From NCBI GenBank assembly GCA_002753505.1, contig PEAG01000029.1, positions 1 to 39,821 on the forward strand: a stretch of DNA of 39,821 bases. Reading direction: 5' to 3'. Made by a program: the position numbers and the translations under genes. Below, one piece after another: positions 1 through 8,385 of this stretch. The DNA is from Magnetococcales bacterium HCHbin5. Its GTDB lineage: Bacteria; Pseudomonadota; Magnetococcia; Magnetococcales; Magnetaquicoccaceae. Below the pieces are notes generated by a model that was given only the letters and a program-made list of their open reading frames with translations, was not told the origin of the DNA and did no database searches. Positions within the stretch are counted from its first letter, which is position 1, and each line of letters starts with the position of its first letter.

Positions 1-108
1 TTGTAGTCAGGTCGCCCTTCAACAAGGGGATCAGGCTACCGGGCGAACGGACAATTCCCCGGATTGACACTTCTCGGTCAATATGGATGCAAAAACATCT
101 CGGACACA

Positions 109-233
109 CCCCCTGCACCCCGCCGGGGACCGTGACGGTCCCCAGACCCCTGCAATCATTTGAAAAGATTAACATAATAAAGGGTATCGTCATCATGTTA
201 GCGCATACAGGGCTCTGCCCCTGCAATCGTTCA
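109..233. repeat. Partial copy of the GC-rich hairpin repeat
   Basis: Contains the 19-nt hairpin of the ACC type at 125-143 (GGGGACCGT, G, ACGGTCCCC), followed by the ...CCCCTGCAATC end sequence and the tail module with ATGTTAGCGCATA near 195-207. These modules recur at 4031-4205, 34318-34440 and 37815-38003. It lies beyond the terminator of the minus-strand OmpA-family gene. It holds only part of the full element described at 3580-4037. No credible gene is present in 1-230. Confidence 0.8.
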
Positions 234-320
234 AAAAAAAACCGTGACAGCCTCTGAGACTGTCACGGTTCGCCGAGAACAACGGCCTGTTCCGGTTGGC
301 GTGAACACCAACCGGAACAG
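231..320 (-). terminator. Double-hairpin rho-independent terminator of the OmpA-family gene
   Basis: Reading on the minus strand after the stop at 340, there is first a perfect 13-bp stem (287-299 pairing with 308-320, 8-nt loop). A second perfect 11-bp stem follows (240-250 with 260-270, 9-nt loop), and then a run of eight T on the minus strand (eight A at 233-240 on the plus strand). Stem plus U-tract is the classical intrinsic terminator layout. Confidence 0.85.
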
Positions 321-339
321 AACCAAACTGCCCCGATAG

Positions 340-1056
340 CTACTTGATCACGTTCAACTCCACCCGACGGTTTTCCGCACGACCTTCCGCCGTGTCGTTG
401 GTGGCTACCGGCTTGCTCTCACCATAACCCCGTGCCGTGAGCCGATCTTTCTTGATACCCTGCTGCACCAACCCCTTCATGACCGAATGGGCCCGCCTTT
501 CGGACAATTTCTGGTTGTAAGCATCCGTGCCGACATTGTCCGTATGGCCTTGAATCTCCACCTTCAACGCCGGATTCTGCTTCAAGACGCTCGCGGCACT
601 CTTCAACGTCACCTTGTCCTTGTTCTCAATCTTCGCGCTGTCAAAACGGAAGTTCAGGTTTTTGATGATCCAGCACCCCTGCTTGTTGACCGTCGCCCCT
701 TTGGGGGTTCCAGGGCACTTGTCATCCGGATCCAACACACCGTCGCCATCCTCATCGCCAACAACCGGGCAGCCATCGCTGTCCACTTTGGTTCCCTTGG
801 GGGTGTTGGGACACTTGTCACGGCTGTTGGGCACCCCATCACCATCATCATCCCCATCCACCACCGCATCCGGTTTGCAAAAATAGCACTGGGTGCCCGT
901 AGCCCCCAAACCCGACTTGCCATCCTGGGGATGCCATTGGGTAAAGCCTTTGTGGCTCCAACCGCCAATGGTCGCCGCCTCCACCTGGAACGGTGCCGAC
1001 GCCAACAACAGCGCGGCCCCTGCCAAAACAGCCAGTTTTAAATGTTTCATTGTCAT
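340..1056 (-). CDS. OmpA-family outer-membrane protein with thrombospondin type 3 repeats
   Basis: The start at 1056 is chosen because AGAGGA lies 5 nt upstream; an ATG six bases further in is possible. The 238-residue product begins with a signal peptide (KLAVLAGAALLLASA). A short segment follows with a CYFC pair, then two Asp-rich calcium-binding type 3 repeats (DGDDDGDGVPNSRDKCP and DEDGDGVLDPDDKCP). The C-terminal half is an OmpA/Pal peptidoglycan-binding domain with the signature run IQGHTDNVGTDAYNQKLSER and a closing RRVEL. The family anchors the outer membrane to peptidoglycan. It sits 55 bp downstream of the AsmA-like gene on the same strand and ends in a strong terminator, so the two may be co-transcribed. 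Not a known magnetosome gene. Confidence 0.9.
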   Translation of the reverse strand: MTMKHLKLAVLAGAALLLASAPFQVEAATIGGWSHKGFTQWHPQDGKSGLGATGTQCYFCKPDAVVDGDDDGDGVPNSRDKCPNTPKGTKVDSDGCPVVGDEDGDGVLDPDDKCPGTPKGATVNKQGCWIIKNLNFRFDSAKIENKDKVTLKSAASVLKQNPALKVEIQGHTDNVGTDAYNQKLSERRAHSVMKGLVQQGIKKDRLTARGYGESKPVATNDTAEGRAENRRVELNVIK

Positions 1057-1111
1057 ATTATTCCTCTTTTCTTTGATGCGTTGATAAAGATTTGACCGCG
1101 AAAAAGGGCCA

Positions 1112-3361
1112 TCAGAAGCGCAACCCATTCAGCAACCGTTTTCCCACATCTGCAGGCAACAGGTTTTCCAGGCCCTGTTTTTTCAAGAGCTCCGTTGCCT
1201 TGTCCTGTATCTTGTCGCCCAGCTTTTCCTTGGCCTTTTGGGCCACACCCTGCTCCAGCAGCGTTTTCAGATCCAACCTCCAGGAGAGGTTTTCCAGCGG
1301 CCCGCTCACCTGAATGGGAATGGTCACCCCCGTCAATGTGGTCAGCGTACGTCCGCCCTTGCCCTGCAACGCCTCCGTAACAGAGCACTGCAGTTGATAC
1401 TCCACCCGATCGGCAGGCAGATTGACTGTTCCCGCCCCCTGAATCCGGAACAAGGGGGAGAGCATGGCCAAATCCCGATTATCCAGTACGCCATTTTTAA
1501 CGGTCGCCGAACCATTCAGAGTGGTAAACCGGGTGCCACCCGTCCCCCCACCGGGCTCGACCGCCTGACCCTCCAGAGCCTGAGCCGCCTCTTCCAATAA
1601 CTTGGCGATATCCACCCCCTTGATTGCACCCTCCTGGAAGGAAAATTTCGTAGTTCCATTCAGGTTTTTCTTGATCGACAGCGGAGAGTCACCGACCGCA
1701 TTCAACCGCACCTGCACCGTCGCCAAGCCGTTGACCGGGTCATGTCCATTCCAATCCTGCAGCAGATCCCCCGCCTGCACCTTGTCCAGGCGGCCGTCCA
1801 GGCTCATTTGCGGCACCTCCCCCTGCACATTCAGCAGCAGATCCATCCACAAAGTTCCCTGGTAGAGATGGGCCTGAGCGGGCGTGAGATGCAACAAACC
1901 CTTTTTACTCTCCAGCACCAGCGCAACCTCCTGCAGGGAAAGGTTGGCCGCCCGGAAATTTTTAATCCGCAGTCGGCCTTGCAGATCCAGGGCCCGCAGG
2001 GCGGCCACCGGCAACCCTCCCTGTTTGGCAACCGGCTGTTCGGCGGCGGTTTCACCGGTCGATTGCCGGGCAGGCGGAGCGGACTCCGGCTTGCCATCGA
2101 CCGCAGCCGTTGCGGCACGATAGCGATCCAGATCCAACGAATCCAACAGCAACTCCCCCTGGATCGACGGCTGGCCGACAAAATTCTGGACGGTCAATTG
2201 ACCCGTCAGCAGGCTGCCGTCCATACGCAGTTGCATATTCGCCAGGGCCAGATTTTCCCTGCTGACGGTGAAGGGAATCTCCCCATCCAGGGTCGCAAAC
2301 GCCTTCGGATCCCGGGTTTGCGGCAGTGTGACACCCCACTGTTGCAGCAGATCCCGAACGGGAACCGGCAACAGGGTCAGCGTGCCAGCGAGCCGGGGAG
2401 AGGAAAATATTTTTTGCCCCTCTGCCCGTCCGCTCACTTTCAGCCCCGCACCGGTCAACTGCATGTCGGTCAGCTGCAAAGACTCCGTTTGCCAATTCAG
2501 TGCCAGCTCCAGGGTGGTCTCCAGTGTTGCTTTGCCGGTCGGCAGCTGTTTGCCCTCTGCTGTCAGGCGCAGATGCAGGGGATTAAGCTGCAACGCCTTT
2601 GCTGCCACCTGAAGCTGCAGCGATCCTTGCAGGGACAAATCGATGCCCATCGACTGCTCCCCCCCCTGTTCCAGGCGCAGTTGCAGTGTCAGGGGGACCG
2701 GTTGTTCTTCCTGCAGCGGGCCACTGGTCAGTTCTGGAATAACCAGGTTTTTGATCGTATTGTTTGCCACATCCCGCCAGGAGAGGTGGGCATCCAGCAG
2801 GTGCAGCCCTCCCACCGCTATGGCACCCGCCCAGGAGGAGTTCATGCCCCCCTTGTCACCGGAGGTGGCGACATGAATCAGCTCTGGAGGGGTTTGCGAC
2901 AGCGGGGTTTGTGGCTCCTGGCTTGGCTTTTTCTGGAACAGGCGGGCCAAGTCGGACCAGTTGTTTGCCCCCGCGTTACCCGTTGGCACCCGGCTGTCTG
3001 TCTCCAGGTTCAGGTGCAGCCCTTGAACGGTGATGGTGTCCACCTCCACTTTGTGTTGCAGCAGCGGCAGCAGTTTGACCCGCAGGTTGGCTGAGGCAAT
3101 TTTGGCAAACGGTCCCGGCCCAAACCCGGCTGCATTCCCCAGCTCCAGTGCCCCCAAACGTACTCCAACCCATGGAAAAAAGGAGAGCGCGAAATCATCC
3201 TGCATGACCAGGCGGCGACCGGTTTGGGATTCAACCAGTTGGGCAATTTGGGCCTTGTGGGCATTCGGGTCCACCAAAAACAGCGCGCCGCCGACGCCAA
3301 TCACCAAAAGGGCGAGCAGGGAGAGCAAGGAAATGATGATAAATCTGAGTGGCTTGGCCAT
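1112..3361 (-). CDS. AsmA-family protein
   Basis: The 749-residue product has an N-terminal membrane anchor (about residues 7-29) followed directly by FLVDPNAHKAQIAQLVES, typical of the AsmA N-terminus. A long beta-rich region follows, with alternating LxLxGxL-type strands. The C-terminal AsmA_2-like part carries LNGTTKFSFQEGAIKGVDI and a segment beginning TTLNGSATVKNGVL. AsmA-like proteins span the periplasm and are linked to phospholipid transport to, or homeostasis of, the outer membrane. The ribosome site is weak, but the ATG gives the expected membrane anchor. It precedes the OmpA-family gene by 55 bp. It appears to be a chromosomal flank of the island; a role in magnetosomes is not indicated. 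Confidence 0.85.
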   Translation of the reverse strand: MAKPLRFIIISLLSLLALLVIGVGGALFLVDPNAHKAQIAQLVESQTGRRLVMQDDFALSFFPWVGVRLGALELGNAAGFGPGPFAKIASANLRVKLLPLLQHKVEVDTITVQGLHLNLETDSRVPTGNAGANNWSDLARLFQKKPSQEPQTPLSQTPPELIHVATSGDKGGMNSSWAGAIAVGGLHLLDAHLSWRDVANNTIKNLVIPELTSGPLQEEQPVPLTLQLRLEQGGEQSMGIDLSLQGSLQLQVAAKALQLNPLHLRLTAEGKQLPTGKATLETTLELALNWQTESLQLTDMQLTGAGLKVSGRAEGQKIFSSPRLAGTLTLLPVPVRDLLQQWGVTLPQTRDPKAFATLDGEIPFTVSRENLALANMQLRMDGSLLTGQLTVQNFVGQPSIQGELLLDSLDLDRYRAATAAVDGKPESAPPARQSTGETAAEQPVAKQGGLPVAALRALDLQGRLRIKNFRAANLSLQEVALVLESKKGLLHLTPAQAHLYQGTLWMDLLLNVQGEVPQMSLDGRLDKVQAGDLLQDWNGHDPVNGLATVQVRLNAVGDSPLSIKKNLNGTTKFSFQEGAIKGVDIAKLLEEAAQALEGQAVEPGGGTGGTRFTTLNGSATVKNGVLDNRDLAMLSPLFRIQGAGTVNLPADRVEYQLQCSVTEALQGKGGRTLTTLTGVTIPIQVSGPLENLSWRLDLKTLLEQGVAQKAKEKLGDKIQDKATELLKKQGLENLLPADVGKRLLNGLRF

Positions 3362-3579
3362 TAACAGAGCGGCTCACGTCCATAGGGTTAACAAAAATTG
3401 GATAAATATTTCAAGTTCTTAACATGGTGCATTCTACACAACAGAAACCTTTTTTTCAAGCCTTTTCTGGCAATTTTCGCACCCGGAACAGATAATTATT
3501 TAATTTATCAGTTTTTTGTCTGGTTTTGGCAGCCCCACCCTCCTCTACTGACCAATGCCCGGATGGATTGACAAGTGTG

Positions 3580-4037
3580 TCAAATGATTGCAGGGGTCTG
3601 GGGAGCGTCACGCTCCCCAGTGGGGTGCAGGGGCAAAGCCCCTGCTGAACTGCGCGTTTTCCCAAAGCACATTTTCGCAGAAAATGTGCGCAACGCGCAC
3701 AAAACCGCCCCGCAGGGGCGACCTTGGGAGGGCGGCAGCCCGACGCGCACGGTTATGTCATGGACAACGCTTGGATTAAGAAACCAGAAGCTTCGGATAT
3801 GCAGATTTTTGTTTGATACAAGGCCAGGAACGGTTTTTTTCCAAACCCTCCCCGATTTGGCCAGCTCTCGGTCGGGCTGCCGCCCTCCAGGAGTGCCCCT
3901 GCGGGGCGTTTTGGGCGCGCTGCGCCCATTTGCTGCGCAAATGGGCTTCTGGGAAAGCGCGCCCGTTACATGCAGGGGCTTTGCCCCTGCACCCCACCGG
4001 GGAGCGTGACGCTCCCCGGACCCCTGCAATCGTTTGA
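3580..4037. repeat. Full-length composite inverted-repeat element, copy 1 (forward)
   Basis: An element of about 458 bp bounded by TCAAATGATTGCAGGGG at the left and its near-perfect reverse complement at the right. The terminal inverted repeats run about 60 bp and each contains the hairpin GGGGAGCGT-ACGCTCCCC (3600-3618; 3999-4017) and the stem GCAGGGGC-GCCCCTGC. Further inside are palindromes around CGCAGAAAATGTGCG, CGCCCCGCAGGGGCG and CGGGCTGCCGCCC. The centre is an AT-richer, non-palindromic core of about 125 bp (3750-3875). Short reading frames through it reflect the repeat and recur in every copy, so they are not annotated as genes. It separates the AsmA-like gene from the mam genes. Confidence 0.88.
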
Positions 4038-4205
4038 AAAGATTAGAAAAAGTATGGGTATGGTCATCATGTCAGCGCATATGGGGCTTTGCCCCTGCAC
4101 CCCACCGGGGAGCGTGACGCTCCCCGGACCCCTGCAATCGTTTGAAAAGTGCAATCGTTTGAAAAGATTAGAAAAAGTATGGGCGTAGCCATCCAGTGAG
4201 CGCAT
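4031..4205. repeat. Tail modules of the composite repeat in tandem
   Basis: After copy 1 come CGTTTGAAAAGATTAGAAAA, a module with TCATCATGTCAGCGCATA, another stem-loop (4107-4125, AGC type) with the CCCCTGCAATC end, and then a second GAAAAGATTAGAAAAAGTATG. The array stops four bases before the end of the MamF-like gene, so it lies immediately downstream of the mam transcript and may act as a transcript end or boundary. Confidence 0.8.
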
Positions 4206-4208
4206 TCA

Positions 4209-4538
4209 CTAAAATTTGCCCGCCAACGCACCAATCACCGGGATGCGCCATGTGCGGGACAACATCACCGACAACAACCCCACCAACGTCAACAGGGTGA
4301 TAAAAAACACCGACGAACTGAAAAAGAAGGCCCCCAACACAGGAATATGCAAACTGAAAATGGCCAACACACCCCAAATCCACAACACCAAACCCTGACG
4401 GGAATGAAAATGGACAAAGGGATCGTTGTGACTGAAAATGAGTGGAATCAGACACAATACCCCCAAATAACTCAACATCCCCATCCACCGGGAACGGGGC
4501 TGCACCGGGAACCGCTGGCTGGTCAAACGCTTCGTCAT
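4209..4538 (-). CDS. MamF/MmsF-family magnetosome membrane protein (first paralogue)
   Basis: The start at 4538 (MTKRLTSQ) is preferred because AAGGAG lies 7 nt upstream; an in-frame start at 4565 would overlap mamT. The 109-residue product has the family pattern: a hydrophobic helix MLSYLGVLCLIPLIF, then FVHFHSRQGLVLW (family H-x-RQG motif), two more membrane helices and the ending RTWRIPVIG. MamF/MmsF (DUF4870-like) proteins sit in the magnetosome membrane and influence crystal size and shape. Two sister genes lie at 17880 and 26073. It is the last gene of the mamS-mamT unit. MamF and MmsF cannot be separated by eye. Confidence 0.88.
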   Translation of the reverse strand: MTKRLTSQRFPVQPRSRWMGMLSYLGVLCLIPLIFSHNDPFVHFHSRQGLVLWIWGVLAIFSLHIPVLGAFFFSSSVFFITLLTLVGLLSVMLSRTWRIPVIGALAGKF

Positions 4539-4561
4539 GCCTCTACTCCTTGCCACTTCCA

Positions 4562-5083
4562 TCAATTGATCGGTACCTGAATCACAATATCATGACACTT
4601 GATACAACGCCCGGAAGGCGGATGGGGAATCCGCGAATTGGGCAAAATGGGCGGCCCCACCTTGGTAAAACTCGACACCTTCTCCCAAACCTTGCCAACC
4701 GGCGTAATGGGCTGACTGCCCGGCGGCGGCCCCCCCACAAACAGATGGCACTTCAAACAGGGCCCCCAATAACTGTGCGGCATGCGCTGCCCCGGCTTGA
4801 TCTGCGGAATACGACGCACCACCACCCGCCGCATCTTTGTCTGCGGCTGCAACACACCCCTGACCGTATCACTCATCTGGGGCTGAGTCGGCTTGGGCAT
4901 CGCACCAAAAACCTCACCCTGCAAACGCCGGGTCACGCTATCCATGCCAAACCGCGAAAAAAACTCCCTCAAAACATCCCCACCCTCAAAACCACCAATA
5001 ATCACCCCCATCAAAATAACCGCCCACGCCAGACGCGACCAAGCCTGGCGACCCAAGGTTTTTGATTTTATTTTGCGCTCCAT
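4562..5083 (-). CDS. mamT: MamT, magnetosome c-type cytochrome (two magnetochrome motifs)
   Basis: The start is the ATG at 5083, six bases after the mamS stop; a TTG at 5089 is an alternative. The 173-residue protein has a short cytoplasmic N-terminus and one membrane helix (AWAVILMGVIIGG). A periplasmic or magnetosome-lumen part follows with two CxxCH haem-binding motifs, CLKCH (4745-4759) and CIKCH (4592-4606). Each is preceded by a Gly-Pro/Gly-Arg turn as in magnetochrome domains, the haem modules unique to magnetotactic bacteria. MamT is thought to take part in iron redox balance during magnetite formation. It is tightly coupled to mamS upstream and a MamF-like gene downstream. Confidence 0.9.
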   Translation of the reverse strand: MERKIKSKTLGRQAWSRLAWAVILMGVIIGGFEGGDVLREFFSRFGMDSVTRRLQGEVFGAMPKPTQPQMSDTVRGVLQPQTKMRRVVVRRIPQIKPGQRMPHSYWGPCLKCHLFVGGPPPGSQPITPVGKVWEKVSSFTKVGPPILPNSRIPHPPSGRCIKCHDIVIQVPIN

Positions 5084-5089
5084 GCTCAA

Positions 5090-5689
5090 CTACCGCAGTT
5101 GATTGGACCAAAGAGCGAATCCCTCATCATTGCGCAGATGACACACCTTTTTTCCAATAACCAGTTTTTTAACATAGATGAGTGCCGTCTTGTCGAGTTT
5201 GTCAAACTGAAATCCGGTACCGGAGATGGCCGCATCGTGCTGCAACACACAGCCCATGTACTGCAAAAACCAGGAAGGTGCCACGGAGAGATGCTGCTCC
5301 TGACCCAGGGGACCGTTCAACCAGAGGTGAATTTGGCCATCCTGCTGCTGCAATTCAGAAATTTGTTGGATTGTACCGCTGAAACGCACCTGGGCCGCCT
5401 GTTCAAAAGGCATCATCCCCGGCTGTGGGCGGGTGGTGCGAGGAGGCGCATCCGGCACAACCGGTTGCACGACAGCCGCCGGAACGCTCTGCACAGGGGG
5501 CTGCACCGCCACAACCGGCCCGGCAGCGGTTGCGGACGGCCACCCCGGCTGTCCTGCCTGAACCGTCAGAGCCGTCTGGTCGACATTCGGACCCGCCACC
5601 CACCCCATGCTGCCCGGCAGGATGGCAACCACCACCACCGCCAGCACGGCAAACAGGCCCAACGCCGTCAGCCACTCTTCAAGTTTCAT
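5090..5689 (-). CDS. mamS: MamS, magnetosome protein
   Basis: The 199-residue product has an N-terminal membrane helix (TALGLFAVLAVVVVAIL), a Pro/Ala/Val-rich linker of about 70 residues, and a C-terminal globular domain. That domain contains FSGTIQQISEL and ends HLRNDEGFALWSNQLR, matching the conserved C-terminal RNDxGxALW ending of MamS. MamS affects crystal size in model magnetotactic bacteria; its biochemical activity is not known. The long linker is more extended than I expect for the family. It starts 28 bp after the DtxR-type gene and is followed at once by mamT, so the three are probably co-transcribed. Confidence 0.87.
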   Translation of the reverse strand: MKLEEWLTALGLFAVLAVVVVAILPGSMGWVAGPNVDQTALTVQAGQPGWPSATAAGPVVAVQPPVQSVPAAVVQPVVPDAPPRTTRPQPGMMPFEQAAQVRFSGTIQQISELQQQDGQIHLWLNGPLGQEQHLSVAPSWFLQYMGCVLQHDAAISGTGFQFDKLDKTALIYVKKLVIGKKVCHLRNDEGFALWSNQLR

Positions 5690-5717
5690 CGGGAAACAGC
5701 CTTCAGATCAATGAGGA

Positions 5718-6380
5718 TTAACCTTCGTTACGCCAGACACGAATCACGTTGCCAAACGACTCTTCAAAGGCAATCTGGCTATTGTTCAACTCGACCACAA
5801 TGGCCGGATAAAGCTGGGTCAACCGGATGCGCGCCCCGGGCACCAACCCCATGGCCATCAGTTTGTTCAACCGCCCACTGTCCTGGGTGTTCAGAAAGGC
5901 AATGGTCGTCTCGCGCCCTTTTTCCAGTTGGGTCAGGGGAATCACCACCGAACAGACCGTTGCACGTGCCTCAATGCAGCAACGACCGGCCGGAATGGCA
6001 ATACCATGGGGGCAGGATTGGGGATGCCCCAGCAGCGTGCAAATGGCATCCACCAGTTCCGGTGCCAAAATATGCTCAAATTCACACGCATTCTGCTCCA
6101 CATCCGCCGGAGAGTGGCCCAATACATCCACCAGCAACCGCTCTGCCAGTCGATGCCGGCGCACCACCCCTTCAGCCCGTGCCAAACCCTGGGGAGTCAG
6201 GTGGATGCGTTCCCCCTCCATGCGAATGACGCCATTGCCGGAAAATTCCCGCAGGTAGCCCTCATAGATCCCCTCGGGATCATGTTCGCGCAGGGAGGGC
6301 AGGTCCAGGGTATGGTACTCGCCGAGACGCCAGAGCATCTCCAGCAACTCGTCACGACGGTGTTCCGTTTCCAAAGCCAT
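5718..6380 (-). CDS. DtxR/MntR-type metalloregulator with C-terminal FeoA domain
   Basis: The start at 6380 (MALETEHRRDELLE) is chosen as the first ATG of the conserved part, with a GGGGAG about 12 nt upstream. The 220-residue protein has an N-terminal winged helix (about 1-65; LREFSGNGVIRMEGERIHLT). The DtxR dimerisation/metal domain follows, with ACEFEH (Cys-x-x-Glu-His metal ligands) and CPHG. A FeoA/SH3-like domain ends the protein (FLNTQDSGRLNKLMAMGLVPG to the end). Cys in the ligand set is the iron-type arrangement (DtxR, IdeR) rather than the Glu of MntR. It lies between mamD and mamS on the same strand, so it is a candidate iron-dependent regulator of magnetosome genes; targets are not known. 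Confidence 0.9.
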   Translation of the reverse strand: MALETEHRRDELLEMLWRLGEYHTLDLPSLREHDPEGIYEGYLREFSGNGVIRMEGERIHLTPQGLARAEGVVRRHRLAERLLVDVLGHSPADVEQNACEFEHILAPELVDAICTLLGHPQSCPHGIAIPAGRCCIEARATVCSVVIPLTQLEKGRETTIAFLNTQDSGRLNKLMAMGLVPGARIRLTQLYPAIVVELNNSQIAFEESFGNVIRVWRNEG

Positions 6381-6473
6381 AATCCCACACACTCCCCAAC
6401 CGAGGCCGACATATCCACGCGAACAGGACAATCACATACCTGTATTTTTTCAATCTTCTTGAACAACTGCACT

Positions 6474-6510
6474 GGGGACCGTGACGGTCCCCAAAAACCT
6501 GCAATCGTTC
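6474..6510. repeat. Isolated repeat hairpin between mamD and the DtxR-type gene
   Basis: One ACC-type hairpin (6474-6492) followed by a GCAATCGTTC end. It is 35 nt past the mamD stop on the minus strand. It could slow or stop transcription, but there is no T-run after the stem, so an intrinsic terminator is not assured. It is a single module of the composite repeat family, with no core. Confidence 0.7.
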
Positions 6511-6526
6511 AAGCCACAGCACCGGC

Positions 6527-7621
6527 TCAACCCGCCTCCACCATATCACCTTCCGCATCCATCTCCTGCCGGCTGCGGTAGTAGCGATAGGTACCATAAC
6601 CGGCTGCTGCCAACAGACTGACCAGCAACACGGGGCCCCAGGCTCCCAGTCCCATGCCCAGGCCAAGGCTCAAACCGGTACCGTTCCAGATGGTACCCCC
6701 CTTGGCCGCAGCCGCCGCCACCGCGCTGCCGCCGGTGGAGCCGGTGCTGGCCAGTGCCTTGGTCGCTACCGGCTTGCTGGCCACCGCCGCCGCCACCTGG
6801 GTGGTTCCGGCCGCTTTCGCCGCCGCCACCTTGGTGGTCCCGGCCGCCTTTGCCGCCCCCAGCTCCTCCCAACCATCCAGCGGCGGCAGCACCGCCGCCC
6901 CGCCCCCCTTGGCAGCGGCTGCGGCACCGGCCGTCGCCACCCCCTTGGCCGCCGCACCACCAGCAGGTTTTAGCACAATCCATGTACCCGTCACATTGCC
7001 AGTCGCCAACGGAGCCTTGGTGAGGGTAAAACTTTTGCCCACCAAACCGGACAGATTGGCCTGGGTGGCTCCCTGCACCTGCAAGGCCACCAGATCTTTC
7101 CCGGCAACCCCTGCACCCCCCAGGGGTTTCATGAACAGCCAGCCTTTGGCTGTGCCACCCACCATGGGGGAGGGAATCACGGTAAAGGTTTTGCCGGCAA
7201 TGGTCTGCATCTGTGCCGCCTGTTGCGCACCTTCCAGCTGCATCAGCATCAGCTTGGAGCCGGCTCCCCCTTTGGCCGCCACCCCGGCGGCTCCCGCCGC
7301 ACTGGCGGCTCCCGTGCCAGAGTTCAGGACCAACCAGTTGGACATCCCTCCCACCACGGTCGGGGTCTGGCCCACCGTCACCGTCTTGCCCACCAGGCCC
7401 GCAATCTGGGCCGCCTGGCGACCGCCTTCAATCTTCAGTGCAACCGTGCTGCCGGCAGTTTCACCACTGGGCATCAAAAACAGCCATTTGGCCAACCCAT
7501 TGCCGAGACCGTTGCCGGCACCCGTCACTTTGCCCACAGTGAAGGTTTTACCTGCCAAAGCCGAGACTTCGCTTGCCTGTTGCATCCCTTCCAACTTGAA
7601 CATTAACGTTTCAACGGCCAT
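6527..7621 (-). CDS. mamD: MamD, magnetosome crystal-size protein with Mms6-like C-terminus
   Basis: A strong GGAGG lies 8 nt before the ATG. The 364-residue protein starts with four imperfect repeats of about 50 residues. Each runs (L/V)xLxGxxQAxxxxxLxGKxFTV...WLxxxP, with AGKTFTVGK, VGKTVTVGQ, AGKTFTVIP and VGKSFTLTK at corresponding places. An Ala/Thr/Lys-rich linker (KAAGTTKVAAAKAAGTTQ) follows, then GGTIWNGTGLSLGLGMGLG, a membrane helix and an acidic tail (QEMDAEGDMVEAG). The Gly-Leu repeat plus helix plus acidic tail is the Mms6 signature and is shared by MamD. MamD sits tightly on magnetite crystals and controls their growth. It heads the minus-strand block that continues with the regulator, mamS and mamT. 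Confidence 0.9.
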   Translation of the reverse strand: MAVETLMFKLEGMQQASEVSALAGKTFTVGKVTGAGNGLGNGLAKWLFLMPSGETAGSTVALKIEGGRQAAQIAGLVGKTVTVGQTPTVVGGMSNWLVLNSGTGAASAAGAAGVAAKGGAGSKLMLMQLEGAQQAAQMQTIAGKTFTVIPSPMVGGTAKGWLFMKPLGGAGVAGKDLVALQVQGATQANLSGLVGKSFTLTKAPLATGNVTGTWIVLKPAGGAAAKGVATAGAAAAAKGGGAAVLPPLDGWEELGAAKAAGTTKVAAAKAAGTTQVAAAVASKPVATKALASTGSTGGSAVAAAAAKGGTIWNGTGLSLGLGMGLGAWGPVLLVSLLAAAGYGTYRYYRSRQEMDAEGDMVEAG

Positions 7622-7817
7622 CTGCTATCCTCCATTAAAAAACCAGAAAACTGGACCATCCATCGTGAACGGTGTGCAGCACGGGCGCGGAAAGACCGCC
7701 CGTCACACCACAATCAGACCACTGCCCCCCATTCCACTCCCTTCCCTTGTACAGGGAACAGATAAAAAAATCAACAAACATGGCCGCACACCGGCGGAAT
7801 GCGGGAGCAATTCCCCG

Positions 7818-7935
7818 TGCATCCGTACCCCGTTCATATAAAAAAACAATTGCAGGGGCCTGGGGACCGTCACGGTCCCCAGTGGGGTGCAGGGGCAAAG
7901 CCCCGTGCATCCGTACCCCGTTCAATCTTTTAAAA
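7818..7935. repeat. Tandem partial copy of the composite repeat
   Basis: GTGCATCCGTACCCCGTTCA occurs at about 7818 and again at about 7903, each followed by an A-rich stretch and ATTGCAGGGG. Between them is one hairpin/stem unit (7862-7880, ACC type). This is an approximately 86-bp tandem unit that leads into full copy 2. The 196 bp from the mamD start up to here (7622-7817) hold no recognisable gene. Confidence 0.75.
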
Positions 7936-7940
7936 AAACA

Positions 7941-8385
7941 ATTGCAGGGGCCTGGGGACCGTCACGGTCCCCAGTGGGGTGCAGGGGCAAAGCCCCTGCA
8001 TGTAACGGGCGCGCTTTCACCAAAGCCCATTTGCGCAGCAAATGGGCGCAGCGCGCCCAAAACGCCCCGCAGGGGCACTCCTGGAGGGCGGCAGCCCGAC
8101 CGAGAGCTGGCCAAATTGGGCATGGCTTGGCAAAAAAACCGTTCCTGGCCTTGCGTCAAACAAAAAGCGGAAAAACCGCAAGTTCTGGTCTCTTACTCAA
8201 GCATTTTCCATGACATAACCGTGCGAGTCGGGCTGCCGCCCTCCCAAGGTCGCCCCTGCGGGGCGGTTTTGGGCGCGTTGCGCACATTTTCTGCGAAAAT
8301 GTGCTTTGGGAAAACGCGCAATTCAGCAGGGGCTTTGCCCCTGCACCCCACCGGGGACCGTGACGGTCCCCGGACCCCTGCAATC
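7941..8385. repeat. Full-length composite inverted-repeat element, copy 2 (reverse)
   Basis: Same architecture as copy 1, but the arm with TTTGCGCAGCAAATGGGC comes first and the arm with TTCTGCGAAAATGTGC second, so the element is inverted. Both terminal hairpins are of the ACC type (7954-7972; 8353-8371). The core (about 8105-8225) is recognisably the reverse complement of the copy 1 core (for example CCATGACATAACCGTGCG opposite the CGGTTATGTCATGG of copy 1). It separates mamD from the end of the main mam operon. Confidence 0.88.

Noticed and set aside
3586-4205. Short reading frames with repeated GCRGKAP/GAGAKPL-like peptides in the repeat arrays (also at 7635-8521, 33743-34467, 37305-38056)
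   Set aside because: They are translations of the palindromic repeats on both strands, recur wherever the repeat occurs, and have no ribosome site or family features.
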